Of a stretch of DNA of 64,000 bases, positions 1-10,457 are shown one piece after another; position 1 is the stretch's first letter, and each line of letters starts with the position of its first letter. A program made the translations under genes and the position numbers. The notes beneath the pieces were generated by a model. That model was not told where the DNA came from and searched no databases. It worked only from the letters and a program-made list of their open reading frames with translations. Origin of the DNA: Alitta virens (Eukaryota > Annelida > Polychaeta > Phyllodocida > Nereididae); contig OW028576.1 of the NCBI GenBank assembly GCA_932294295.1, forward strand, positions 30,344,747-30,408,746, given 5' to 3'.

Positions 1-810
1 CCCAAAAACAAATAAATTATATATATATATGTGTTACCTTCTATGAACTACGGCCCAGTTGACCGGTCCGTTACATGAATGGCTGTTAAAAATTAAAATT
101 ACAGCTTCTTCGTTGACCTATTAATAGGGGGACATTTAGCAGCTAAATTGTGTGGGTTGGGAAGTAAAAGCTGGGCATAACATATTTGGCTATTATTGTT
201 TTCTTTTTTTTTAAGTGTGCATATATAGGTCCCAAAACCCGACCCTGAGTTACACACGTGGAATGCAGTTTAACTATAATATATAAGTACATATATATGT
301 ATTTTTCGTTGCTCAATAAATACACTTTATTGGCCTATATGTCTCGTATAGTTAAAACCATGCTTACACTGGGGGCCAGGGTATACCATGGAATATAGTC
401 CACTATATCTTGCATACATGTAAAACCTGGGGTGGCCGTTTCATTAGACTATGTCTACATAATTATATTATTGATATTTGTATGCAATCGATCACGAAAT
501 ATGAAAAAATAACTTTTCATAAACAATCTGTCACAAAAACATTCTGGCTAGATGTACTACTTTAAGTAATATGATACGGTTCATTATTAATCATTGTGTA
601 AATATGTGGCCAGGTAGGATCAATTAAGATCGCAAAATTAAGATAAATCATTTTCATACAAAAGTACCCTGGTGGGAGCGTGATAGAATGTATTGTACAT
701 TGGTGATGTATTGGGAAATGAGAGTGCATGGCTTTGAAGCAGTATTGATAAACTTAATTTACAATGTTTAGCACATTGAAGGTTATTCACTGAAATGAAA
801 TAAATAACAT
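1..810. other. AT-rich DNA, no feature recognised
   Basis: I see a short TA run near 20-30 and no gene, tRNA or repeat that recurs in the window. The short open frames here have no recognisable motif. Confidence 0.6.
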
Positions 811-811
811 T

Positions 812-890
812 TCATATTTATCGGCTGGTTGGCCTATTGGTTAATACATTATATGTCCTTCTAAGGTCCTAGGTTCAATTCTAGTTCAGA
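812..890 (+). mobile_element. SINE-B head fragment (tRNA-like)
   Basis: A box-A-like GTTGGCCTATTGG lies about 40 bases before a box-B-like GGTTCAATTCTAG, the spacing of a class II tRNA promoter. It resembles the head of the SINE-B copy at 34.6 kb. The SINE body is not recognisable downstream. Confidence 0.45.
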
Positions 891-2085
891 AACTTGTAAT
901 ACATTTTAATTTTAGTTTGATGTTAGTTGGCATGCATTAGATCATAACATCATGATACTTTATATTGATAGTACTTTGAACTATGTGTCTACGCTTAGGA
1001 AATAAAAGAGCCCCACCCATATGGTATATGTACAGTCGATATCATACTTTTGAGTAGAATACAGGTCACTTCCATTTCCAAATGTTTTATTTTTTAATAA
1101 ATTATCAACCTTATCTCAGAGAAAAGCTGAAAATATGTACACAAAACGTTTTCATCATATTGAACTGGACATGTTGGGAAAATATTTGATAAAAATATAC
1201 CTAAAATGATTGTAGGAATCTTGCTGCAAAATGTCATGATAATTATTTGGACAAGTTTATTTGGTAATATCATGTATACCATTTCTTCAGGCTTTTTTAG
1301 GATCCACACTTTTATAATGTGACAACGTTTTCTCCTTATATTGAAATAATGGTATTTAACATGACAATTAAAATATTGTGCTGATATTTTGGTAAAATCT
1401 GTGTGGAATATTATCTCAAATATTGCTGAAATGTTTTGGGAGTCCATGTTATCACCTTGTGACATGTTCTATAATATTGAATGTGGTCATAATGGTCTGG
1501 CAGCATCTTTGGGAATATTACTTGAAATCATGACTGGCAAGTTTTTTTAGGGTCAACAAATAATTGCCACAAAAGGTTCAAACAACCATTTTTTTCACTT
1601 CGTTGATTTTATTAATAAATTAATTTGTGAAATCTTACTCAAGTGCAAGTTAACTTTTGGGCCAGGCTGTATGGCATTAACTGCAAGCCTTGCCATCTCA
1701 TCATTATGTTTGCCTCTGCTACGTAGTCTTAAAAGCTAACTAAACTTCAGACCAGTAACACTGGCACAAACATCCATGACACCTTATCCATTATTGTCTA
1801 ATATTTGAGCAATTCTGCCTTCAAGTTGATTTAGTTTCCCAACATTTGACAGAGACATTTATTTTTATCTACAGCCAATGTAAAGCGACCTCCAATCTCC
1901 TTTGCCAGTTTTATTTAAAGTTCTCTTTCTAGGGACAATTTCTTTTTTGGAAGTAGTCACGTACATTTGGACGGATGCTCTTTCTAACCTGGCTGTCTGT
2001 GATACTGGAAAACTTTCTCAAAATACAGATTTCCTTCTGATAAAAAGAGTCACATTTCAGACCATATTCAAGCTGTATAGTATAA
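891..2085. other. Unclassified AT-rich region with a SINE-B tail scrap
   Basis: Most of this stretch is not recognised. Around 1,693-1,750 it carries a segment resembling the SINE-B 3' end (CATCATTATGTTTGCCTCTG). A 123-codon open frame on the minus strand (1,094-1,465) has no family signature and biased AT-rich composition, so I do not call it a gene. Confidence 0.4.
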
Positions 2086-2204
2086 CCCAAATCGCATTCC
2101 AAATTGGCCCAGCATCGTTTCCATATAGGCCACTGTCATAATAGCATCAAATTAACATTGCTGACATCGCGCCAACGTTGAAACGATTTGGAATGCTATC
2201 GGAA
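2086..2204. mobile_element. MITE family A copy
   Basis: A palindromic element of about 119 bp. The left end contains GCATTCCAAATTGGCCCAGC and the right end is its inverted counterpart GATTTGGAATGCTATC. The centre carries CGTCGG/GACATCG-type inverted motifs seen in the other A copies. The left terminus has diverged (CCCAAATCGC instead of CCCAGATAGC). It directly abuts the 119-bp satellite. Confidence 0.8.
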
Positions 2205-2790
2205 GTACTGACGTTGGCATCTGATTCTCTAGTATCATTCAAAAGTTAATGTCAGTGGCTGTCCATGGCTATAGTTTCACTGCATTTATCATTGCAGTTT
2301 ACAAGTTTATATGACTGAAGTTACTATTAAAGATGGCATCAGATTCTCTAGTATCATTTAAAAGTTAATTTCAGTGGCTGTCTATGGCTATGGGTTCACT
2401 GCATTTATCATTGCAGTTTACAAGTTTATCTATGGCTATGGGTTTGCTACATATATCACTGTTGTTTCCACTTATACATGTGAAAATATAATATTACAAG
2501 CTGACTGAAGTAACAATGTCAGTGGTTGTCTATGGCTATGGGAGAAACGTTATTAGTGTATTTGTAAATAACACAGGTTATTTTGAGTAACTTTTTTACA
2601 TATGGTATCAGATTCTCTAGTCATTCAGACGTTAATGTCAGTGGCCGTCTATGGCTGAGGGTTCACTGTATGTTATCGTTGTAGTTTACAAGTTCTTATG
2701 GGGATGTATAGGCCTAATGTTGAATAGTTATAGGTAGTATCAGATTCTTCAGCATCTTTCAAAAGTTAATGTCAGTAGCGATGGGTTTAA
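2205..2790 (-). repeat. Degenerate 119-bp satellite, inverted orientation
   Basis: Four to five degenerate units of the satellite that forms the array at 18.5-19.65 kb, here in reverse complement. The recurring landmarks are GATTCTCTAGTATCATT, GTTAATGTCAGTGGCTGTC and TTATCATTGCAGTTTACAAG. Units decay rightwards and some are partial. MITE-A copies flank both sides. Confidence 0.8.
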
Positions 2791-2883
2791 TTTTTTTTTG
2801 TCCACAGCGCTTTGTATGGCAAATTTCACATAATCAAAAATATCATTTTATTTATTTTTTTAAAAAATTGTCACCTGAGACAT

Positions 2884-2990
2884 CCACATAGCATTCCAAA
2901 TTATATCATCGTCGGCGACGTCAAAACGATGTTGAACTGACAACGGCCGATATAGAAACGACACTGGCCCGATTTGGAATGCTATCTGGG
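2884..2990. mobile_element. MITE family A copy
   Basis: The left end ATAGCATTCCAAATTATATC pairs with the right end GATTTGGAATGCTATCTGGG. The interior GTCGGCGACGTCAAAACG resembles the other A copies. The GCTATCTGGG terminus is well preserved. With the copy at 2,086 it brackets the satellite block. Confidence 0.85.
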
Positions 2991-3005
2991 CACCCAACAA
3001 AACGC

Positions 3006-3145
3006 AGAATAAAATAGAATAGAATGGAATAGAATATAATGGAATAGAATAGAATAGAATAGAATATGATATGATATGATGTGATGTGACAGAATAGAGT
3101 CAAATAAAATAGAATGAAACAGAATATAATTGAATAGAATAGAAA
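3006..3145 (+). repeat. Microsatellite (AGAAT)n
   Basis: About 140 bases of imperfect AGAAT/ATAGA pentamer repeats, with one ATGAT-rich interruption near 3,065-3,085. Confidence 0.9.
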
Positions 3146-3551
3146 GAAAAAGAGAAACCGGTCATGGTAAATGAGCTTAGCATATACAGATATATACTAC
3201 ACTCATTTTGAATTTCTCAAGTCCAGCTACATACACTGAGTGTGACGTTAGATGACGAATGATTACAGATCTGTCCCTCGAGAAGACTGCAGGACCACGA
3301 TACTCCATGAAATTCAGTGAAGAGATTTGCGGTTACATATGTGACCTGCCTCACCCGAGAATATCACTGTCACGCCAAACGGTACGCATTGCAGTTCAAC
3401 AGCGGTTACAGCGACTGGCTTCTTTGGAAATAGCAGCGAGTTTGTAAGGTTTATTAGATAAATGACCAACTCAGTAGCTAAACCAAAGCTTAGGTATGGC
3501 TTGCATTTGAAATAGTACTTAACCCATATATCTTACATAAGGAACACATTA
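3146..3551. other. No feature recognised
   Basis: A moderately GC-richer patch around 3,260-3,445 has a 62-codon plus-strand open frame without any recognisable motif. Nothing else is seen. Confidence 0.4.
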
Positions 3552-3844
3552 TAGTGCCTAGCAGAAAAGTGGTTACACTGGCAAACAATGACATTTTTTT
3601 AGTCTTTCAAAGTGCTTCTGCCACATCATATTAATTGTTATTGTTTGTAGATTTAAGAGACCATTGAATATCTCCAGCCAACCCTAAAATGACTGTTTAT
3701 AAAACAGAATAATCAACATTTTAGGATAATCTCTCTGTTGGTCAAAACTCAGGGCTGGATGAGTGAATTCAATAGCTTTTAGACAGTTGTTTACTTTTTC
3801 AAACAAAACAAAGTAATGATCTACGTCATATATGGACTTTGGCA
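3552..3844 (+). repeat. Dispersed repeat G, copy 1
   Basis: Closely similar over roughly 290 bases to 35,669-35,953 in the same orientation. Shared stretches include GCAGAAAAGTGGTTACACTG and AAAGTAATGATCTACGTCA, with small indels in between. No TIRs or coding frame are seen, so the class is unknown. Confidence 0.85.
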
Positions 3845-5883
3845 TAATTTGTTTTCAGTTCTACCCAACTCACTTAGTCACCACTAATATACCAGCACAG
3901 GCGTTTGCCAACATATATGACATTGCTCAGTGATGACAGCACTTATAATTTAACTAATACCAAGGCTACTGACTGCCTTAATTGGCTTCTCATCTCAAGA
4001 GGCAGCTATGTCATTTGCAACAGCCAATCAGAATGTAGCTGAATACATTAAGAAATTCCCTGAGCTTGAACGTAATTCTTTTGCTAGTTTACCAGTTAGA
4101 CTTAAATACAAACCGATTTACCTAATAGCCTATTGGCTGGCTAATGGCATAACATGTCTCACAGTGAAATTGCATATCATTTAGTTTTGTTTGCATTGAT
4201 TACACTCAATTCTTAAACACAGAATGCTCAGTTACGGCACTTAATTGACTTAAAGCTGACAGCACAGTGCTTGGGAGATATTGGCCAACCAGGAAGCTCC
4301 ATCATGTGTTTACCACCAGAGATGAGAATTGAACATTCCCAGCATACAGACAAGGAATTTTCCAAAAATAAGTTGTAAATACCAATAAATTATGTAAATT
4401 ACCACTTAGAATAAGAAGGAAAATTATTTTTGTGTATGATATTGCCATTTTTGAGGTGTTAAATTTTTTCCAGTTGTGCAGAGGGAGTAAAAGCTGTTCT
4501 TGACAGAGTCAGTAGCCATGGTCTTATTCTCAGAATAACTTGTTTAGTGCTGTCATGATGGAGAACGCCTGTGATACTAAGCACTCTAATATCATCCATA
4601 TGACAAGTCCAGTCTTAAAGTAACATCAGGCACATGCTCGTCATAGCAAACAGCAATATAAATCGTAAACATTAGCTGACCGCTATTTCCAGATTTGACT
4701 GTCAGGTCCTAGCATCTGCGCTGAGGTCCAGTCCCGCTGTAGCACTAGGGAACTCGCTAGGGAGGCAAACAACACCCTACTTTGCCAGATTAAACCGAGG
4801 ACGACCGTGAAAAAAAAAGTCCAAAGTAAACAAGAACTAATTAGATGAGGGGCATCCTTAGAGGGAGAGGACACTGAGTGTTAAGATAGCAATCAATTCA
4901 CCTAGATTGCTCAGTGTGGTGAGATGATAAAAGATAACATAGGACAGTGGGGAAAAAGGCTATGAAAACCGAAACGTCCAAACCCATAAAGTGTTTTTCT
5001 GCTGTTTTATGTACTTTTACGCAATAGTTTGTTAAAAATTCTTTTGATTTCTTTTACATACAAGTTCTGTCTGTAGTTTAACATAACAATTGATGAGCAA
5101 GACCTTTTTAGTGATTTTGATTAAAGTTAAAGCTGACCGCACAAATCAGACGTTTTTGGAGGCCGGCAATGGACCTGTCGACCGTCCGTCCACTGTACCC
5201 CCGTCGATGAAATGAAAATATTGACAACTTCACTTCTAGTTAACATTTCTTGACAATTGAGACAGATTCTGAATGCTCAGAATCTGAGGAATTGGTCCTG
5301 GGTAGTTGAATACCTAGTTATATAAATTTGGTGTTCATTTCACTAATAAAAACCTGATGATTAATTATAACATAACTACTAATAAATACATTTGCAATTC
5401 TATCCAAAATACATTAAATATACATTTTCTTTAAATAAATTCAAAACAATGAATAAAAATACAACATTTCAACATATATCGTAAAGAAAATTGTGTTCCT
5501 CTCATAAAATTCAGTATCTACACTGTTTATGAATTACCAAATCAGCGTTAGTTGTACTTATATAAATATACTAGCAGTGCCCAAACTCTTTTGATTGACA
5601 GTGCCCACAATCTGAGAATGGCAAGTGCCCAGCTGCATTCAATTCACATATGATTCCGACTTCCAAGCATTTTTGAGTGTGCCAATACTCTTTGCAAAAG
5701 TTCTCCAGGCCATGAAAACCTTACAAAGCTGGCACCTGTGAGTTAATTGATTCTTTTTCCCCTGCTAATGCGGATGTATTCGTTTCAAAAAGATCTTGTG
5801 AATCGTGTCTTTCTATGGTGTGCATAACACATGGCCAGGAATCTTATTGATGCTGTGAATTGCATAAAGCTGTTGTATAGTTG
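3845..5883. other. Long stretch with no recognised feature
   Basis: I see no repeat shared with the rest of the window and no convincing coding sequence. A patch at 4,690-4,990 is GC-richer and ends with CTATGAAAACCGAAACGTCC, vaguely reminiscent of retroelement 3' regions, but I cannot support a call. It is otherwise AT-rich single-copy-like sequence. Confidence 0.4.
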
Positions 5884-5975
5884 TGAATGAATGAATGAAT
5901 GAATGAATGAATGAATGAACGAATGAACGAATGGATGAACGAATGAATGAACGAATAAATAAATGAATGGGCGAA
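5884..5975 (+). repeat. Microsatellite (GAAT)n
   Basis: About 90 bases of GAAT tetramers with a few GAAC and GGAT variants. The minus-strand open frame across it (poly SFIH) is an artefact. Confidence 0.95.
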
Positions 5976-6021
5976 TGAGAAAATGAATTAGAAACATAAC
6001 ACTAGAAATATATAACTTGTG

Positions 6022-6295
6022 ACTGACTGACTAGCTGACTGGTTGACTGACTGACTAGCTGACTGACTGACTGACTGACTGAATACCTGAATGAATAGCT
6101 GAATGAATTAATAAAAAACATGCACTGACTAATTGACTGATTGACTAACTGACTGAATACCTAAATAAATTAATTAAACAAATGCACTAACTGACTGACT
6201 GACTGACTAGCTGACTGACTGAGTGACGTGCTGACTGACTGACTGACTAGCTGACTGACTGACTGACTAGCTGACTGACTGGCTGTATGAACGGT
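6022..6295 (+). repeat. Microsatellite (CTGA)n, interrupted
   Basis: Blocks of CTGA tetramers with regular CTAG interruptions, separated by two non-repetitive gaps (about 6,085-6,125 and 6,160-6,190). The layout suggests an old array broken by decay. Confidence 0.9.
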
Positions 6296-6910
6296 TTGAC
6301 TAACTGAAATGGACAGGTTTAATGTCGGATATCATAAATGACAAATATTCCCTAACCCCTGCCATATATGTAAATAATAAAAATACAATTTCTTTGTAAT
6401 CATTGGTCGTATATGATCAATAAAAAAGAACAGAAAAAGTAATGACTATTTGATGTACCATTCTGCCACAATCAATTCATTTTTCATTGTCATATTAAGA
6501 CAATTACCAATTCAAGTCTATGTAATAATATATGATTAAAACGAAAAAAAGACATTTGTAACTTCAGACTATTGGTGAACATTTTTCTGGTCCTTTGTAA
6601 TCTTGCCAAATGAACTGCTTCAAAGTGTCCTTCATAAGTGGCTAGTATTTCATTTAATGGGCCTGGATGATCATTGACCTTCACAAAGATCAGCATTATG
6701 CTAAATAAATTGTAGTGTCACCTTCAAAATCAATAGTAACTACATTTATATTGCAGTTCCTCGCCATTATGTACATATTATGTAATCATCGGATAGTTAG
6801 TTCACCCTAAATTCATGTTAGTAGCAATGTATTGTATGAGCTATTAGTCTGTTACTACATGGCATTATGCACTTAAGGACGGTTATGCAATTCCATTTTA
6901 TTGGACATTA
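6296..6910. other. No feature recognised
   Basis: AT-rich sequence with no repeat shared elsewhere in the window and only short open frames without motifs. Confidence 0.5.
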
Positions 6911-7070
6911 TACAATTATGCAATGGTTACATGTGAGACATGCAGATATATGATATATAACATTATCTCTCTCTATATACATGTACACCCAAACATGTCA
7001 ATGTAAAATGTACATAACATTTGCGGGTGTACATATTTCATGTCTCACAATGTAACCATTGTGTAATTGT
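6911..7070. mobile_element. Palindromic element E (MITE-like)
   Basis: The left arm reads CAATGGTTACATGTGAGACA and the right arm is its near-perfect inverted counterpart TGTCTCACAATGTAACCATT, with arms of about 31 bases at the two edges of a 160-bp element. A second inner inverted pair (TGTACACCC/GGGTGTACA) makes it almost fully palindromic. Only one copy is seen in the window. Confidence 0.65.
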
Positions 7071-7299
7071 TTTGTACCACTGAACCCCAATATGTTTATC
7101 GTCAATTTGTTCTTTTTCATTTTTCATCGATGACGATTCATTGACAAATAGCGCTCCGTCTATTCATCTAATAATATATTTAGATTGGACAAGAAATTAG
7201 CTTTCAAACAATGTTTGAATTTTGAAAATCGGATAAAAACTGACGAAGTTATTAAATAAATAAAAGATTACTAGTGGGTCAGATCGCTAAAATTGCCTG

Positions 7300-7555
7300 C
7301 TTTCTGAATAAGACCACCTCACCATTAAGATCACGTCATTATTAAGACCACCTGCCATTAAGACAACCGCACTATTAAGACTACCTCACTATTAAGACCA
7401 TCTCGCCATTAAGACCACCACACTATTAAGACTACCTCGCTATTAAGACCACCTCACTATTAAGACCAGTAAATTTGGCCCCATTTGGACCATTTACATT
7501 CTTGCCGATGTATTTAAACCTCACTAGTAAGACTATCTCGTCATTAAAATCTGGA
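7300..7555 (+). repeat. 18-bp minisatellite, array 1
   Basis: About ten imperfect tandem copies of a unit close to CTCACTATTAAGACCAC, with a degenerate outlier copy at 7,523-7,550. The same unit forms the array at 28.28 kb. It resembles the subterminal sequence of the pogo-like element at 25.7-26.1 kb. Confidence 0.9.
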
Positions 7556-7622
7556 CATTTTCATTTTGCATGATAGGTGATCTTAATAGCTAGATGCTTA
7601 ATAGTGATATAACTTAGTTAAA

Positions 7623-7652
7623 AAGGGCATCAGATTCTCTTGTATCATCTTA
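7623..7652 (-). repeat. Scrap of the 119-bp satellite
   Basis: About 28 bases (GGCATCAGATTCTCTTGTAT and onward) match the start of the satellite unit in the orientation seen at 2.2 kb and 24.0 kb. Confidence 0.5.
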
Positions 7653-7775
7653 TTAATCCCTCCTACAAGAACTGCAACGAAGTTTTTGCCGATCTTCTCA
7701 TTTCTACGACCTTTTTTCTAGAGGTGTGGCGAACTGTTAGGATCAGCTACGATCTCAATACCAAGTCCGACGACG

Positions 7776-7965
7776 TGCCTACGAACTTCTACGACCTATT
7801 ACGACCTTTGAAGAACAGAAACGACCTTTGAAGAATGGAAACGACCTTTGAAGAACGGAAACCACCTATCTACGAACTTCTACGAACTATTATGACCTTT
7901 AAAGAAAGGAAACGACCTATCTACGAAATTATACGAACTATTACAAACCCATGTACGACGTCATA
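7776..7965 (+). repeat. Short tandem array, 20-bp unit
   Basis: Three adjacent copies of a 20-base unit close to ACGACCTTTGAAGAACGGAA are followed by looser copies mixed with CTACGAACTTCTACGAAC motifs. An imperfect hairpin (TTCGAACTATTTAAGTTCG) lies just beyond, near 7,975. Confidence 0.75.
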
Positions 7966-8120
7966 TCGCCTCCTTCGAACTATTTAAGTTCGTAGAAACT
8001 TACAATGAATTTTTTGAATACTCCCAAAATTGCCGTAGCCTTCCAAATAAGAACCCTGACAAACTCTGATGAACTCCGACAATCAGCTACAAACTTTACA
8101 TTTGTGATATGTATGATTCT

Positions 8121-8302
8121 TTATTATTATCATTGAACCGCTGGGTCCCGGGTTCGATTCCCGGTCAAGCCTTTAGAAGTTGGATGGCTGTTTCATCCTT
8201 CATCTCATTGCCATGGTTCTGCCTGTCCTAATTAGCCCAACTGGTGCAGAAATACAGGACGTAAAGCCATAATCACACACACACACTTATTATTATCATT
8301 GA
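8121..8302 (+). mobile_element. SINE-A insertion, 5'-truncated, with 16-bp TSD
   Basis: The SINE body occupies 8,137-8,286. It starts inside the tRNA-like head (AACCGCTGGGTCCC), keeps box B (GGTTCGATTCC), then the SINE-A body and a CA-repeat tail. It is flanked by a perfect 16-bp target-site duplication TTATTATTATCATTGA at 8,121-8,136 and 8,287-8,302. The intact TSD and 5' truncation are what LINE-mediated retrotransposition leaves. Confidence 0.95.
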
Positions 8303-8334
8303 CAAAATACAAGTTATTTACAACAATAATGATG

Positions 8335-8381
8335 ACTAGTGGTCTCAGAACTTAATTCAAAGTTATTTTGAGACCACTAGT
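8335..8381. repeat. Perfect hairpin with 13-bp arms
   Basis: ACTAGTGGTCTCA at 8,335 is exactly inverted by TGAGACCACTAGT at 8,369, with a 21-base loop. No run of T follows and there is no gene to terminate. It may be the core of a small palindromic transposon. Confidence 0.8.
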
Positions 8382-8486
8382 TATATGAACAATTTTGAGG
8401 AATGAGATGGAAGAGATGAAGTTCAGAAACAAATTATATGAATAAAGAGAGCAACTGATGGAGTAACTATGTATGTTCATTTCATT

Positions 8487-8597
8487 CTTTAGATGAAATT
8501 CACATGCTCTTACATCTAAGCATTTTCTGTAATGCATTTGAGAGCTAGATGAAATTCACATGCTGATAAAACTTAGCATTTTCTGTAATGCATAGCA
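8487..8597 (+). repeat. Two-copy tandem duplication, about 61 bp
   Basis: TAGATGAAATTCACATGCT and GCATTTTCTGTAATGCAT each occur twice in the same order about 61 bases apart. The second copy differs by a few bases. Confidence 0.85.
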
Positions 8598-9224
8598 GAG
8601 CAAAGACACCCACACTCCCCTCCCCATCTCTCAGTGAAGTCTTTCATATACACTAAGTGCAACTGACAGACCAAATGACTAAATCATCATTTGTGACTAA
8701 CTTTTTGTCGTAGGAGTTCTGGAAGCAGTTTGGCAAGGTGGGAACGGTGTTTTAGTGGCTCTCCAGATAATTAAATCAAACAAGAATTGCTACATCAGAT
8801 TTGATTAATTTCAGTGCTTACCAAAAACCCAATGCTTACATCTACTAGTACTTGGTGTCTATGCTGAGTCCCAATGCAACCCACAGGAGTATAAATACCC
8901 ATTCATATGTTATGTTCAACTTGGTGTTTCTGTCACCTTAATTAAATTGGAGATTGCATTTTCGACAAATTTGATAGATAAGGAAAACCATCGAAAAACG
9001 TTTAATTAAATTAACCCACATGTTGCACGGAAATTTGATTAATGTCTAATGTCTTAATAAGTTTAAAAGCTCATAAGAAGCTAGTAATTAATTGGCTCAT
9101 TAATGATATCTTAAAAATTGAGAAATGCTGCAGAACATTCTATAAGGCAAAAATGACAGCATTAACGTAATGAGTAAGAAAAGGCATAAAACTGTTTAAA
9201 AGTGTATAAAGAAAAACACACAAC
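8598..9224. other. No feature recognised
   Basis: Ordinary AT-rich sequence without shared repeats or a convincing open frame. Confidence 0.5.
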
Positions 9225-9227
9225 TAC

Positions 9228-9550
9228 GTCGGCCTGATGTTGGCCCTATGTTGCCCGATGTTGGTCCTATGTTGGCCCTACATTGGCCCGATGTTGGTCC
9301 TATGTTGGCCCTACATTGGCCTGATGTTGCCCTATGTTGGCCTGATGTTGCCCTATGTTGCCATATGTTGGCCTGATGTTGCCCTATGTTGCCATATGTT
9401 GGCCTGATGTTGCCCTGTGTTGCCATATGTTGGCCTGATGTTGCCCTATGTTGCCATATGTTGGCCCTATGTTGGCCCGATGTTGGCCTGATGTTGCCCT
9501 ATGTTGGCCCTATATTTGCCCGATGTTGGCCCTATGTTGGCCCTATGGCC
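9228..9550 (+). repeat. GATGTTGGCCCTAT minisatellite
   Basis: About 320 bases of tandem variants of TGTTGGCCCTATGTTGCC with GATGTTGGCC, in short higher-order blocks of 11, 17 and 28 bases. Open frames on both strands are forced by the repeat and are not genes. The unit resembles the core of MITE-A-like copies (GACCAACATCGG at 53.15 kb). Confidence 0.9.
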
Positions 9551-9735
9551 TTAGTTATTTGGTTCAGTCTAAATTGACTAAATTTCATCTCAATCTAAAA
9601 TCCCTCCACTTCTGTTTTTTCAAAAAGTCTACCAGCTTTAGTCAATTATCAGCACAGGTGAAATACTATATTTGGCCAATATGTTAGTCAATACACTGAC
9701 TTAGCTGACGAACTGATAATTTTATCAATATTCTT

Positions 9736-9944
9736 ACAACAAACTTAAAAAGGGGCCTAGCTCAGAGGTAGCGCTCTAGGCTTCCAACCGCTGGGTCCCG
9801 GGTTCAATTCCCGGTTGAGCATTAGTTGGATGGTTGTCTCATCCTTCATCTCATTGCCATGGTCTCTGCCTGTCCTAATTAGCCCAACTGGTGCAGAAAT
9901 ACAGGACGTTAAGCCCTAATCACACACACACAACAAACTTAAAA
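9736..9944 (+). mobile_element. SINE-A insertion, full length, with 15-bp TSD
   Basis: The SINE body is 9,751-9,929. The tRNA-like head has box A TAGCTCAGAGG and box B GGTTCAATTCC, and the anticodon-loop position reads CTTCCAA as in a tRNA-Gly(TCC). A body of about 100 bases and a CA-repeat tail follow. A perfect 15-bp TSD (ACAACAAACTTAAAA) flanks it at 9,736-9,750 and 9,930-9,944. This is the best full-length reference copy in the window. Confidence 0.95.
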
Positions 9945-10311
9945 CCATATTGCAATAACCAATTATGCTGAGGCTACCGACAGGCAGCTTCAAATCATAA
10001 TTAACTCATATCTGTCAAATCCAATCCTGATCATTACGTAATATCCCGGGACTATCTTAAACGCGGAAAACTCAGGGGGATAATAATTTTTCCTTTCCGC
10101 ATTATCTCGTAAAACATAAATCAAGAAAAAACATTTCCGTTATGAAATCTCAGGCCGGTGGTCGTTCCATCATGCGAAAACGAGGTTACGACTGAGCTCC
10201 CCGGAGTGTGTCTGTCAGAGGAGATTGTCGTATTTCGCAAAATTCTGTTTTAACTTTTGGTTTTTCAGGGGACAAAAAAAGCTACAGCAGCCGATTATAC
10301 GTACACGGCCT
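9945..10311. other. No feature recognised
   Basis: Slightly GC-richer around 10,020-10,220, with no recognisable coding or repeat signature. Confidence 0.5.
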
Positions 10312-10457
10312 AATGTGCCACGTGCGTTTTCCACGAGAAGGATAAACGCATGGAAAACGCATGGTTTTTTAGCTAATTATAATGAGGCTAAAACCTTGCA
10401 TTTTCTATGCGTTTATCTAAAAGTATGGAAAACGCGCATGGCACAATTGGCCATGTA
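10312..10457. mobile_element. MITE family B copy
   Basis: A palindromic element of about 146 bp with a TA at each edge. The left arm has TGTGCCACGTGCGTTTTCCA and the right arm has its inverted counterpart TGGAAAACGCGCATGGCACA ending in GGCCATGTA. The centre contains AGCTAATTATAATGAGGC, shared by the other B copies. Confidence 0.9.

Noticed and set aside
1094..1465. Candidate 123-residue protein, minus strand
   Set aside because: Ile/Phe/Lys-rich as expected of AT-rich non-coding DNA, with no motif.
4690..5000. Possible Penelope-like or other retroelement 3' region (GAAAACCGAAACGTCC)
   Set aside because: A single vague resemblance from memory, with no encoded RT or GIY-YIG motif nearby.
7300..7555. 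CRISPR-like spaced repeats
   Set aside because: Units are directly adjacent and imperfect with no unique spacers or cas genes. It is a eukaryotic minisatellite.
8335..8381. Rho-independent terminator
   Set aside because: A perfect hairpin without a T run, in animal DNA, with no upstream gene. More likely palindromic repeat debris.
9196..9687. Trp/Cys- and Gln/Arg-rich repeat proteins on opposite strands
   Set aside because: They arise from the GATGTTGGCC minisatellite, whose units are stop-free in several frames.
9751..9830. Functional tRNA gene
   Set aside because: Promoter boxes are good, but the sequence continues into a SINE body and tail with a TSD, and the acceptor stem does not pair well. 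It is a SINE head.
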